Below are positions 1-8,745 of a DNA stretch of 64,000 nucleotides, in pieces. How positions within the stretch are numbered: the first letter of the stretch is position 1; every line of letters starts with the position of its first letter. Source of the stretch: Acidiferrum sp963771295 (GTDB lineage: Bacteria; Acidobacteriota; Terriglobia; Acidiferrales; UBA7541). The notes under the pieces were generated by a model. It ran no database searches, was not told the origin of the DNA, and saw nothing but the letters and a program-made list of their open reading frames with translations. The stretch spans positions 138,628 to 202,627 of the forward strand of contig CAVYTB010000004.1 in NCBI GenBank assembly GCA_963771295.1, read 5' to 3'. Both the position numbers and the translations under genes were made by a program.

Positions 1-525
1 GTGTGCTCCAACTGCGACCACCTGAAATTTTATGTTAGCGACAAGCTGGTGGCCGAAGCCGACCCGGACAAAACGCAATTTCAACACCTGCGTTACGCGC
101 CGTTCACCGCGAACCTGGGCCCTGCCGTACATCAATGGGGAGACCTGCGCATTGAAGGGTACATACAAGGCAAGAAGGTGATTACCAAGACGCTTTCGGG
201 CAAGGGCATCGATCAGAAATTCACGCTGCTGCCGGACGACACGAAATTAGATGCGGACGGAGCCGACACGACGCGCGTGGTTCTTCGCGTGACGGATGAG
301 TATGGCGCGATCCGGCCGTTTGCAAACGACGCGATCAAGCTGGAACTGGAAGGTCCGGCGGAGATGATCGGCGATAATCCATTCGCGCTGATCGGTGGTA
401 CGGGCGCTATCTGGATACGCGCAAAGGAACAGGCGGGAACCGTGCAACTGACCGCGACACACCCAGTCCTGGGAGTGCAAAAGGTTCAATTTGAGCTGGT
501 GAGTGTCGCTCCAGAAACGGCCTGA
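1..525 (+). CDS. Glycoside hydrolase family 2 protein, C-terminal fragment
   Basis: Only the last ~174 codons are in the window; the reading frame is open to the first base, so the GTG there is probably internal. The visible part looks like the C-terminal beta-sandwich domain of GH2 beta-galactosidases: a strand beginning CSNCDHLKFYVSDK, then a DGADTTRVVLRVTDEYG segment and a closing AGTVQLTATHP segment typical of the Ig-like domain that follows the catalytic barrel. No catalytic residues are visible. It lies 79 bp ahead of a GH97 gene on the same strand, so both probably belong to one glycan-degradation unit. The family call rests on recognised C-terminal motifs only. Confidence 0.7.
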   Translation: MCSNCDHLKFYVSDKLVAEADPDKTQFQHLRYAPFTANLGPAVHQWGDLRIEGYIQGKKVITKTLSGKGIDQKFTLLPDDTKLDADGADTTRVVLRVTDEYGAIRPFANDAIKLELEGPAEMIGDNPFALIGGTGAIWIRAKEQAGTVQLTATHPVLGVQKVQFELVSVAPETA

Positions 526-540
526 CGCGAAGCGAGTGGC

Positions 541-576
541 CGAGTCTCATCGCAAGTTCGAGTCTCATCGCAAGTT
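541..576. repeat. Perfect 18-bp tandem duplication
   Basis: Two exact adjacent copies of CGAGTCTCATCGCAAGTT lie between the GH2 stop codon and the ribosome-binding site of the GH97 gene. It may be a simple slippage product or a doubled protein-binding site; the sequence alone does not decide. Confidence 0.8.
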
Positions 577-604
577 TTAGAAAGCAGAAAGAAGGAACTG
601 CGCC

Positions 605-2566
605 ATGAATACGTTATGGTCGAAGTCTCTTTTGATGATGTCAGCGGTTTTTGTGATGGGGCTGCCAGCGAACGCACAGGCGGGCTACATCTTGCGCTCA
701 CCTGACCAGCGAATCGAAGTGAAAATCCACACGGCGCAAGGGATACGTTACGACGTGGCGCTGAATGGCAGAGGGATCCTGCAGGACTGTTCGCTGTCGA
801 TGGACGTGGACCGCAAGGTGTTAGGGCGCGAGGTCAAGGTTATTGGAGCTAAGGAACGCCACGAAGACCAGATGCTCGAACCGGTGGTGCGCCAGAAATT
901 CGCAAAGATTCGAGACAATTACAACGAGCTCCGCCTGGACATGGAAGGTGGGTATGCGGTGGTGTTTCGCGCGTACAACGAAGGAGTCGCGTACCGCTTT
1001 GAGACCGCTCTGCCGGCGCAGCAGGTGAAAATCTACAGTGAGGAAGCAAATTTCCGTTTCCCGCGAAATTTCGCCGTCTTCTATCCGCAAGAAGACAGTT
1101 TCTTCTCACACAATGAGCGCAAATATCTGGCGGAGCATTTGTTTGAGATCAATGCGGACTTTCTGGCGAGTTTGCCGGCAGTGGTGGATGTAGGCGAAGG
1201 CGCAAAAGTGGCGATCGCGGAATCGGATGTCGAGGAGTATCCGGGGCTGTGGCTATTGGGGACAGGTGGAACCGGGCTGAACGCGACGTTTCCTCCATAT
1301 CCGTTGAAGGAACAACTTTCTCGCGATCGCGATTATAAAGTTGTCGAAAGCGCCGATTACATCGCGATCACGACGGGCACGCGGACTTTTCCGTGGCGCG
1401 TGCTGGGAATCGTCGACCGTGACGCGGATTTGCTGACGAATCCGCTGGTGTGGCTGCTGGAGAAACCGTCGCAGGTGCAGGACACCAGTTGGATCAAGCC
1501 CGGCAAGGTGGCGTGGGATTGGTGGAACGACAACAATGTTTATGGAGTGGAATTCAAGGCCGGCATCAATACGCAAACGTATAAGTACTACATCGATTTC
1601 GCGGCGAAGTACGGTATTCCCTACATCATCCTGGATGAAGGCTGGTACAAGCTGGGGAATGTGCTGGACGTGGTGCCGGAAATCAATATGGAAGAGTTGA
1701 CGGCGTACGCGAAACAGAAAAATGTTGGGGTGATCTTGTGGGTGGTATGGAAAACGCTGGACGACCAGCTAATTCCCGCGCTGGATCAATATCAAAAATG
1801 GGGCATCAAGGGAATCAAAGTCGACTTCATGCAGCGCAGCGACGAGGTCCTGATCAACTACTACCATCGGGTCAGCAGGGAAACGGCGAAGCGAAAAATG
1901 CTGGTGGATTTTCACGGCAACCAGAAACCCGCAGCCATGACGCGAACGTGGCCCAACCTCATCAGCACCGAAGGCGTGCGCGGGATGGAGTGGAGCAAGT
2001 GGAGCGCGGAAGCCGAGCCGCAGCACAACGTGACGCTGCCGTTCACGCGAATGTTTTTGGGGCCGATGGACTACACCCCCGGAGCGATGCTGAATGCGAC
2101 GAAGACTACGTTCGCTCCGATCAACCATCGCCCAATGGCGCTGGGCACGCGTTGCCAACAACTGGCGATGTACGTGGTGTACGAGAGCCCGTTGCAGATG
2201 CTATCGGACAGCCCGTCGAATTATCTGCGCGAACCGGAATCGATGGAGTTTCTGGCGGCGGTGCCGACGCAATGGGATGAGTCGAAGGCACTGGATGGAA
2301 AAATCGCGGAATATGTGGCGATCGCGCGGCGAAATGGTTCGGATTGGTATGTGGGCGCGATGAACAACTGGACGGCACGCGAACTGGAGATTGATTTTTC
2401 GTTTCTGCCGGAGGGCAATTTTCAGATGGAGGCGTATCAAGATGGCGAGAACGCCGACAGGATGGCGGGCGACTACAAGCTGGTGAAGCTGCAAGTGAAT
2501 CGCGCGACCAAATTGAAAATCAAGCTGGCGCCAGGCGGCGGGTGGGCTGCGCGGATTCATCCGTAG
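605..2566 (+). CDS. Glycoside hydrolase family 97 (alpha-galactosidase/alpha-glucosidase)
   Basis: Predicted exported 653-aa enzyme with a Sec signal (about residues 1-26, cleavage after ANAQA). It shows the GH97 layout: N-terminal beta-sandwich starting with SPDQRIEVKI, a central (beta/alpha)8 barrel, and a C-terminal domain. The barrel contains GIKVDFM with Asp407 on the strand where retaining GH97 alpha-galactosidases carry their nucleophile, and ISTEGVRGMEW with Glu456 as candidate acid/base. Asp at this place favours the retaining (alpha-galactosidase-like) branch over the inverting SusB-like glucosidases; that is inference from known family members. The start is supported by AAGGAA about ten bases upstream. 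It ends 9 bp from a convergent gene. Confidence 0.88.
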   Translation: MNTLWSKSLLMMSAVFVMGLPANAQAGYILRSPDQRIEVKIHTAQGIRYDVALNGRGILQDCSLSMDVDRKVLGREVKVIGAKERHEDQMLEPVVRQKFAKIRDNYNELRLDMEGGYAVVFRAYNEGVAYRFETALPAQQVKIYSEEANFRFPRNFAVFYPQEDSFFSHNERKYLAEHLFEINADFLASLPAVVDVGEGAKVAIAESDVEEYPGLWLLGTGGTGLNATFPPYPLKEQLSRDRDYKVVESADYIAITTGTRTFPWRVLGIVDRDADLLTNPLVWLLEKPSQVQDTSWIKPGKVAWDWWNDNNVYGVEFKAGINTQTYKYYIDFAAKYGIPYIILDEGWYKLGNVLDVVPEINMEELTAYAKQKNVGVILWVVWKTLDDQLIPALDQYQKWGIKGIKVDFMQRSDEVLINYYHRVSRETAKRKMLVDFHGNQKPAAMTRTWPNLISTEGVRGMEWSKWSAEAEPQHNVTLPFTRMFLGPMDYTPGAMLNATKTTFAPINHRPMALGTRCQQLAMYVVYESPLQMLSDSPSNYLREPESMEFLAAVPTQWDESKALDGKIAEYVAIARRNGSDWYVGAMNNWTARELEIDFSFLPEGNFQMEAYQDGENADRMAGDYKLVKLQVNRATKLKIKLAPGGGWAARIHP

Positions 2567-2575
2567 GCGGGCGGG

Positions 2576-4372
2576 TCATTTTGGCTTTGGTTTGAAAGTG
2601 TCGACAATGCCGCTGCCTTCGCGAATGGTGAGAATCTGGTTGGCCTTCACCTGCGTGAAGCGTTCCACTTTTTGCGTCGTTGGCCATTTCACTTCCACAA
2701 TATCGGCGGCCTGAGCTTTGCCCAGCCCGAAGTGCAGGCGCAAATCGGATTGCGACATAACGCTTGCTCCGCTGTGAACTTCATCCATTTGCGCGTGATT
2801 GCCGGTGACAACGCGCACGCGAGCGCCAATTGCAGTGCGATTGCATTTCGTTCCAAGCAATTTGATCTTGAGCCAGTTTTGCAAATTGCCGCCGTCGTTG
2901 CGCAGCAGGGAAGGAAGGTCGTTCATGTTCAAGACCAGCGCGTCAATATCGCCGTCGTTGTCATAGTCTCCGAATGCCGCGCCGCGACTGGAAAAACGCT
3001 CGCTGATGCCGGGGCCCAGTTCTGAGGAAACATCCTTGAATCTGCCGCCGCCGAGATTCTTGTAGACCAGGCGCGGGTTTTTGAAAGTTTGGCCGAGGTG
3101 ATGCATTTCGATTTCCGGGTAGACGTGTCCGTTGACCTGCAGGATATCCGGCCAGCCGTCATTGTCGTAGTCGAGGAAGCCGCAGCCCCAGGCAACGTAC
3201 TGATTGTTGATGCCGACGCCGGAAGAAAAGGCTTCATCGGTGAAAGTGCCGTCGCCGTTGTTGTGATACAGATTGCAGGTGTCGTCGGCAAAGTTAGTTT
3301 TGAAAATGTCGAACCAGCCATCACAATCGTAATCACCAATGGCGAGGCCCATTCCGGCTTGTTCGTGACCATTTTCGTTGTACGCGCAACCCGCGCCGAC
3401 GGCAACGTCGGTAAAAGTGCCGTCGTGATTATTGTGGAACAGAATGCTGGGCTCGGAATCCACGGCGACATAAATGTCGGGCCAACCATCGTTGTCGAAG
3501 TCGTAGGAAACAGCAGTGATGGAATAGCGCGGTCCGGGTTTCAGGATGCCGGCTTTTTCGGTGACGTCGGTAAACGTGCCGTCGCCATTGTTGTGAAAGA
3601 GATTGTTGGTATCGCCTGCCAGACCACGCGGGCCGCACATCACGGGAATCCCTTTCCACTGGCAAGAGGCGGCGTCGCCAGGATTGGCGGTGGTGGCGGG
3701 ATCGAGCTTGATGTAATTGCAAACAAATAGATCCAGGTGGCCATCGCGGTCGTAGTCGAACCAGGTGCAACCGGAACCCCAGCGAACGACTTCATTGTAG
3801 AGACCGGCTTTTCGCGTGACGTCGGTGAAGGTGCCGTCGCCATTATTGTGGAAAAGGATGTTGTGCCCCCAGAAGCAGCAGAACAGATCGTCCCAGCCAT
3901 CATTGTCGTAGTCGCCGACGCACACGCCGGTTTGCCAACCCGTGCGGCCGAGTCCGGATTTTTCGGTAACGTCGGTGAAGGTGCCGTCGCGATTATTTTT
4001 GTAGAGGTGCGAGGTGGGCGCGGCGCCGGCAGGCCATTTAGCGTCGAGGCGCGAGCCGTTCGTCAGATAGATATCCAGCCAGCCATCGTTGTCGTAGTCG
4101 AAGAAGCCGATGCCGCTGCCCTTCGCTTCAATGATCAGGCGCTTGTGGTCCAACCCACCCCACACATTCGGTATGGTCAGCCCAGCTTCGCGAGCCACAT
4201 CGACGAAAGTGACAGGCGAGGCCGCGGGCGTGTGCGGAAGCGATTTTGCTTCGAGAATGGCCGAGCAGTTCCACTTCCTCACGGGCGTAGCTAGCGCGTC
4301 GAGCAGCGTGGCGCCGAGCGCCACGAGAGAAGAACCGAGAAATCGCCTGCGTGGGATATGCATGGAGGTCAT
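2576..4372 (-). CDS. CRTAC1-type exported protein: FG-GAP/VCBS repeats + ASPIC/UnbV domain
   Basis: 598-aa protein with a twin-arginine-like leader (RRRFLG near residue 9, hydrophobic run to about residue 28). Most of the chain is repeated FG-GAP/VCBS units of the form FFDYDNDGWLDIYLTNG and LYHNNGDGTFTDV, each with a DxDxDG calcium-binding loop, forming a predicted beta-propeller. The C-terminus (about 505-585) is an ASPIC/UnbV domain (GTKCNRTAIGARV, then RLHFGLG and VKWP). Exact function is unknown. Its start codon overlaps the stop of the next upstream gene by four bases (ATGA), so it is translationally coupled as the last gene of a minus-strand operon. Confidence 0.9.
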   Translation of the reverse strand: MTSMHIPRRRFLGSSLVALGATLLDALATPVRKWNCSAILEAKSLPHTPAASPVTFVDVAREAGLTIPNVWGGLDHKRLIIEAKGSGIGFFDYDNDGWLDIYLTNGSRLDAKWPAGAAPTSHLYKNNRDGTFTDVTEKSGLGRTGWQTGVCVGDYDNDGWDDLFCCFWGHNILFHNNGDGTFTDVTRKAGLYNEVVRWGSGCTWFDYDRDGHLDLFVCNYIKLDPATTANPGDAASCQWKGIPVMCGPRGLAGDTNNLFHNNGDGTFTDVTEKAGILKPGPRYSITAVSYDFDNDGWPDIYVAVDSEPSILFHNNHDGTFTDVAVGAGCAYNENGHEQAGMGLAIGDYDCDGWFDIFKTNFADDTCNLYHNNGDGTFTDEAFSSGVGINNQYVAWGCGFLDYDNDGWPDILQVNGHVYPEIEMHHLGQTFKNPRLVYKNLGGGRFKDVSSELGPGISERFSSRGAAFGDYDNDGDIDALVLNMNDLPSLLRNDGGNLQNWLKIKLLGTKCNRTAIGARVRVVTGNHAQMDEVHSGASVMSQSDLRLHFGLGKAQAADIVEVKWPTTQKVERFTQVKANQILTIREGSGIVDTFKPKPK

Positions 4373-6138
4373 CGGCTGGGGACCTTAGGAAAATTCTTCG
4401 GCACAATTCCGGTGCCTTCTTTGACGGCGATGATTTGATCGAGCGGGAGGTTGGTGAGGCGATCGACCTGTCCGTTGGGCCAAGTGATTTCCAGCGAGTT
4501 GATCTTCGTGCGCTTTCCGAGACCAAAATGAATTCGAGGATCACTGGCCGACATGTAGCCCATGCCGCCCTTTGCCTGCTCTACAGCGACAAATCCCTCG
4601 GAGGTCAATTTCAATGACGCGCCGATTCCGTCACGATTCGATTTTGTGCCAATCAGCAGAACTTCCAGCCAATGATTCGCGTTGCCGCCGTCGTTGCGCA
4701 GGATTTCCGGATAATCGCCGCGAACATTCACCGCGATGTCGAGATCGCCGTCATTATCGAAATCAGCTGTGGCCAAGCCACGGCCAGCGATGGGTCGAAT
4801 GAAGTCGGGACCGAGCGAATCGGAGACTTTCTGGAACTTACCTTTGCCGAGATTGCGGAACATCAGCAGCGGCTCTTTGTAAGAAACTTCGCTGTGATAA
4901 AGGGCCACGTTATCGACCATGGCGCCGTTGGCTTGCAAGATGTCTGGCCAGCCATCGTTGTCGTAGTCCATAAACTTCATGGAGACGCCGCTCATGCCCA
5001 TGGCTTTGTTTCCAATGCCAGAGGAAAAGGTGGCGTCGTCGAAAGTTCCGTTGTGATTGTTGTGATAGAGGCGGTTCAACTCGAAGTCCAAATGAGTGAT
5101 GTAGAGATCCTGCCAGCCGTCGCCATCCACGTCCGCCGCGTCGATTCCCATTCCCGCTTCGTAGCGCCCGTCTTCGCTGGCAGCCATTCCCGAAACAAAG
5201 GACACATCCTCAAAGGTACCATCATGTTTGTTGAGGAAAAGAAAATTGGGCCAGGAATCATTGGCAATGGCGATGTCGGTCCAACCGTCATTGTTAAAAT
5301 CCGCAAGAACCACGCCCATGCCTTTCGATTCCGGCTTGCCCACACCCGACGCGTCGCTGACATCGGTAAACGTTCCGTCGTGGTTATTGTGGAATAGTTT
5401 GGTTTTCAGACCTTTATAGTTTCCGGGATGGCAGTAGGAGCGGTAGCCGGGCCGGTGTTCGCCGCACCATATATTGTTCTTCGGGCTCCAGTCGATGTAA
5501 TTGGTGACGACCAGATCGAGCCAGCCGTCTTTGTCGTAATCGAACCAGCCTGCGCTGGTGGACCACATACCCTGATCGGCTACGCCAGCTTTGCTGGTGA
5601 CGTCGGTGAAAGTTCCGTCGCCGTTATTGTGATAGAGAATTGCGTTGCCGTAGCCGGTGACGTAGAGATCGGGGTAACCATCATTATCGAAATCGCCGAC
5701 GGCTACGCCTTGGCCGTAGTGGCCTTCGCCCGCCAGTCCTGCTTTTTCCGTGACGTCGGTAAAAGTTCCGTCACCGTTATTGTGATAGAGAGCGCAGCGC
5801 AGCGGGTGCGGCGGCTTGTAGATGTCAGTGGCGGCCGTCTGCACGAAAAAAAGATCCATCAAGCCGTCTTGGTCGTAGTCGATCCAGGCCACGCCGGTGC
5901 CCATGGTCTCCAGGTAATACTTTTCGTCGGTTTGCGTGGAATCCTGCAGAAAGGTGATGCCGGCGGACTTCCGAATATCCGTAAAATGCACGGGGATGGG
6001 GGCATCTTTCTGCTTTGTGGTTTGCGCGGATTGTGCGATCAATGCGACATTCGCGCAAAGTACGGCGCCGAATGCAAAGAGCAAGATGAAACAGTTTCTG
6101 CAAGCGGGAAATTTTATGGTTTTGGTGATTGTCCGCAT
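4369..6138 (-). CDS. CRTAC1-type exported protein: FG-GAP/VCBS repeats + ASPIC/UnbV domain (second copy)
   Basis: 589-aa paralogue of the downstream CRTAC1-like gene. It carries a Sec-type signal instead of a TAT one (hydrophobic segment about residues 15-36, then AQS). It has multiple DYDQDG/DFDNDG calcium loops in VCBS repeats, each with an LYHNNGDGTFTDV element, and an ASPIC/UnbV C-terminus (GTKSNRDGIGASL, IHFGLG, ITWPNGQVDRL). The gene abuts the stop of the TPR gene upstream and overlaps the next gene by four bases, so it is the middle of an operon. The substrate or partner is not evident. Confidence 0.9.
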   Translation of the reverse strand: MRTITKTIKFPACRNCFILLFAFGAVLCANVALIAQSAQTTKQKDAPIPVHFTDIRKSAGITFLQDSTQTDEKYYLETMGTGVAWIDYDQDGLMDLFFVQTAATDIYKPPHPLRCALYHNNGDGTFTDVTEKAGLAGEGHYGQGVAVGDFDNDGYPDLYVTGYGNAILYHNNGDGTFTDVTSKAGVADQGMWSTSAGWFDYDKDGWLDLVVTNYIDWSPKNNIWCGEHRPGYRSYCHPGNYKGLKTKLFHNNHDGTFTDVSDASGVGKPESKGMGVVLADFNNDGWTDIAIANDSWPNFLFLNKHDGTFEDVSFVSGMAASEDGRYEAGMGIDAADVDGDGWQDLYITHLDFELNRLYHNNHNGTFDDATFSSGIGNKAMGMSGVSMKFMDYDNDGWPDILQANGAMVDNVALYHSEVSYKEPLLMFRNLGKGKFQKVSDSLGPDFIRPIAGRGLATADFDNDGDLDIAVNVRGDYPEILRNDGGNANHWLEVLLIGTKSNRDGIGASLKLTSEGFVAVEQAKGGMGYMSASDPRIHFGLGKRTKINSLEITWPNGQVDRLTNLPLDQIIAVKEGTGIVPKNFPKVPSR

Positions 6139-8694
6139 TCAGAGAGTCCGGTCGGCAACGGAAAGGGCAAACTGGAGAAGTTGCTGACGAGCGAGCATCG
6201 GCATTGGTTCGTTGACCACCAGCGGCATAGGCGGCGCTTTCTCCAAAGCTTCTTCAATACGATTCACGTCGAGGCCCCCCGCGTTGCTACCTTTGAAGCG
6301 GCCAAGAACTTCTTTGGCTTTTTCGATTTGGCCGGTCTGATAGTAGAAAACGCCGAGAGTGGAATAGCTGCCCGACCACTCCGGCAAAAGATCAACGGCT
6401 TGCGTCAATTGCTCGCCAGCCTGCATGGTGTTGCCCTGTAGTGCGGAGACCAATCCTTGTCCCCACAAAAGTTTTCCCGAGCCTGGAATTCGCGTGAGAC
6501 CTTCCTGTAGCGTTTTTTGTGCGCCGCCCAGATCGTTTTCGCGAAGCTGTAGCAGCGTGAGGGAAAGATAATATTGATCGTTGTCGGGATTTCGCCGGAT
6601 CGCATTGCGATAAATCTGCGAAGCTTCGGGCGGTTGGCCGAGATGCGCCTTGATGTCTGCAAGCAGGGAGAGGAAGGCATCGTCTTGCTGGCCAGCGCTG
6701 GAAACTTGCTGAGCGACCTCCAAGGCCTGTTGATATTGGCCTTTGCGGAAATAAGCGTCCGCGAGATCGAACTTCACATCATCAGAATCGGGATTGGCTT
6801 TCATCGCGGACTGGAAATGCAGGATGGCATCGTCGTACAAATGGTAGCGCGCTAACAAAACGCCGATGCCGGTTTGCGTGCGGTAGTCTCCGGCGCTGAG
6901 TTGATCCAGTTGGGCGATCGCTTGATGAGCCTCCTGAACTTTTCCTAGTTTCAGGTAGCCTTCGGCGAGCAAATACAAGTTTTCCGGCTGGTCGGGTTGC
7001 TTCTGGATCTGAGCCGACAGCTCGGTGAGATCGAGTTGCGTTTTTTCCGTGCCGGAGAGGTTCGAGCGATTGTCGAGATAATCGAAAAGGTGCTGGTAAG
7101 GATAAGGCCCGGTGGGAGCATTCTTGGAAAGCGTCTGGAAAACGCTCAAATCGCGCTGAGCGGCTTCCGTTTGGTGCAGGCTCCTCTCAACCATGGCCAG
7201 TTTGTAGTATCCCGGCGCCGGCGTGCGGCTGACGCGGACATATTTTCTGAGTAGCTCGGCGGCTTCGGCGTATTGTTTGCTTTTAATGCGCAGATTTGCC
7301 AATTCGAGTAGCGCATCGGATTGTTCAGGATTTGCGCGCAGCGCTTCCTGGAAAAAATGTTCGGCGGCCACATGGTTTCCCTGGCGCTCCTCGATGTATC
7401 CGAGATTGAACAGGCAGGTGGAATTTCGCGGATCTTTTTTCAGTCCTTCTTGAAAATATTTGCGCGCCTCGTCGAAGCGGCCCAAGCGGCGGTACGAGAA
7501 TCCCAAAAACGCATAGGACCGCGCGGATGGATCCAATTCGATCAATCGATTGAATTCCTCGATGGCCTTTTCCACTTTGCCGGACATGAAGTAGCTTTCG
7601 CCGAGCGCGGCGTGCAGGTCGGCGCGCTGAGGAGCGAGTTTCAGACCGGATTCCAGCAGGGGAATGGAGTCCTCGTAATAATTCTGTGACATGCTGACGC
7701 GCGCGAGGGAGTAGATGATATCGATGTCGTCGGGTGCGAGCTTATGGCCGCGCACTAGCAGATCCAGTGCGTCGACCGGCTTCTGCTGCGCGGTGTAGAC
7801 CTGCGCGAGGAGATACAGCGTTTCGGGCGAATCAGGTTTCAGGACCAGGGCGCGCTTCAGAACGAGTTCAGCTTTCGTATACTCGTTGCCCTGCAGATAG
7901 ACGTCACCGAGGTTGTACAGAATTTCGAAAGTCTGAGGCTGCAACCCATTCGCTTGCTCGAGTTCGAGTTGCGCGGCGCGTTGCTGTTTTTCGGCGGCCA
8001 GCAATACGCCCAGTGTGAAGTGCACCTGCACGTTGTCTTTGTTTTGTGCAGAGAGTTCCTGCGCCGTCTTCAACGCTTCTGCAGTCCTGTGCGCCTCGAG
8101 ATAGGCTCTCGTCAGCGTGATGCGCGAAGCAATTGTTTGCGGGTGGATTCGCAGCAAGCAGGGAATTGCTTCGGTTGGATGTTTCTTGGTTAAGAGTACA
8201 AGGCTCAGATTGTAATTGCCGTCGTCATCCGCAGGATTGACGCGCAAAACCTCGCGAAACTCTTTTTCAGCGAGATCCAGGTTTCCTTGCGCGACATACA
8301 GGTTGCCCAAGTCGTTGCGAATTCCAGTGGCTTTCGGATCGAGTTTCAATCCTTGCTGGAACGCGGTGAGAGCCTCAGGATAATTCTTTTCTGCTGTGTA
8401 GACGAGCCCCAGAAGCGCGTAGCCCTGAGCGTTGTAAGGATTCTGCTGCAGTTCTTGTTGAATCCGGATTCTAGCGTCCGCGAACTTGCCCTGCTGGATT
8501 AGTTCTTGCGCATCCGCAAAAGGGGATGGAGCCTGGGAAGCCGGGTGTGTCGTTTGCTTGGTCTGCGGGGCTTGTTGGGCGGCAAAGGCTTGCGGCGCGA
8601 AGAATATTAGCGATAGGGAGGCGGCGGTGATGCATGGCCACGTTAGCCGGGTCGTCGTGCAGATTGTCTGCCGCACAAAACCGCGAATATTCAT
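6139..8694 (-). CDS. Exported TPR-repeat protein
   Basis: 851-aa protein made almost wholly of tetratricopeptide repeats (recurring patterns such as ALLGLVYTAEKNYPEALTAF and NLGNLYVAQGNLDLAEKEF), about twenty units, i.e. a superhelical protein-interaction scaffold. A signal sequence follows the chosen start (MNIRGFV..., hydrophobic to FAPQAFA). I prefer this ATG, preceded by AAAGGAA at about ten bases, over one 45 bases further upstream. It ends exactly where the next CRTAC1 gene begins, so the TPR and CRTAC1 proteins are probably made together at the cell envelope. Confidence 0.88.
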   Translation of the reverse strand: MNIRGFVRQTICTTTRLTWPCITAASLSLIFFAPQAFAAQQAPQTKQTTHPASQAPSPFADAQELIQQGKFADARIRIQQELQQNPYNAQGYALLGLVYTAEKNYPEALTAFQQGLKLDPKATGIRNDLGNLYVAQGNLDLAEKEFREVLRVNPADDDGNYNLSLVLLTKKHPTEAIPCLLRIHPQTIASRITLTRAYLEAHRTAEALKTAQELSAQNKDNVQVHFTLGVLLAAEKQQRAAQLELEQANGLQPQTFEILYNLGDVYLQGNEYTKAELVLKRALVLKPDSPETLYLLAQVYTAQQKPVDALDLLVRGHKLAPDDIDIIYSLARVSMSQNYYEDSIPLLESGLKLAPQRADLHAALGESYFMSGKVEKAIEEFNRLIELDPSARSYAFLGFSYRRLGRFDEARKYFQEGLKKDPRNSTCLFNLGYIEERQGNHVAAEHFFQEALRANPEQSDALLELANLRIKSKQYAEAAELLRKYVRVSRTPAPGYYKLAMVERSLHQTEAAQRDLSVFQTLSKNAPTGPYPYQHLFDYLDNRSNLSGTEKTQLDLTELSAQIQKQPDQPENLYLLAEGYLKLGKVQEAHQAIAQLDQLSAGDYRTQTGIGVLLARYHLYDDAILHFQSAMKANPDSDDVKFDLADAYFRKGQYQQALEVAQQVSSAGQQDDAFLSLLADIKAHLGQPPEASQIYRNAIRRNPDNDQYYLSLTLLQLRENDLGGAQKTLQEGLTRIPGSGKLLWGQGLVSALQGNTMQAGEQLTQAVDLLPEWSGSYSTLGVFYYQTGQIEKAKEVLGRFKGSNAGGLDVNRIEEALEKAPPMPLVVNEPMPMLARQQLLQFALSVADRTL

Positions 8695-8745
8695 GAACGA
8701 CGTTCCTTTGGCGCGCACGTATTTTAGGAAAGAATCCACAAAAAG

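Noticed and set aside
3089..5397. Long plus-strand frames opposite the CRTAC1 genes (e.g. 3089-3730, 3737-4294, 4672-5397)
   Set aside because: They are antisense shadows of the DxDxDG repeats; their Val/Ile-rich repetitive products have no ribosome-binding sites and the minus-strand proteins are clear family members.
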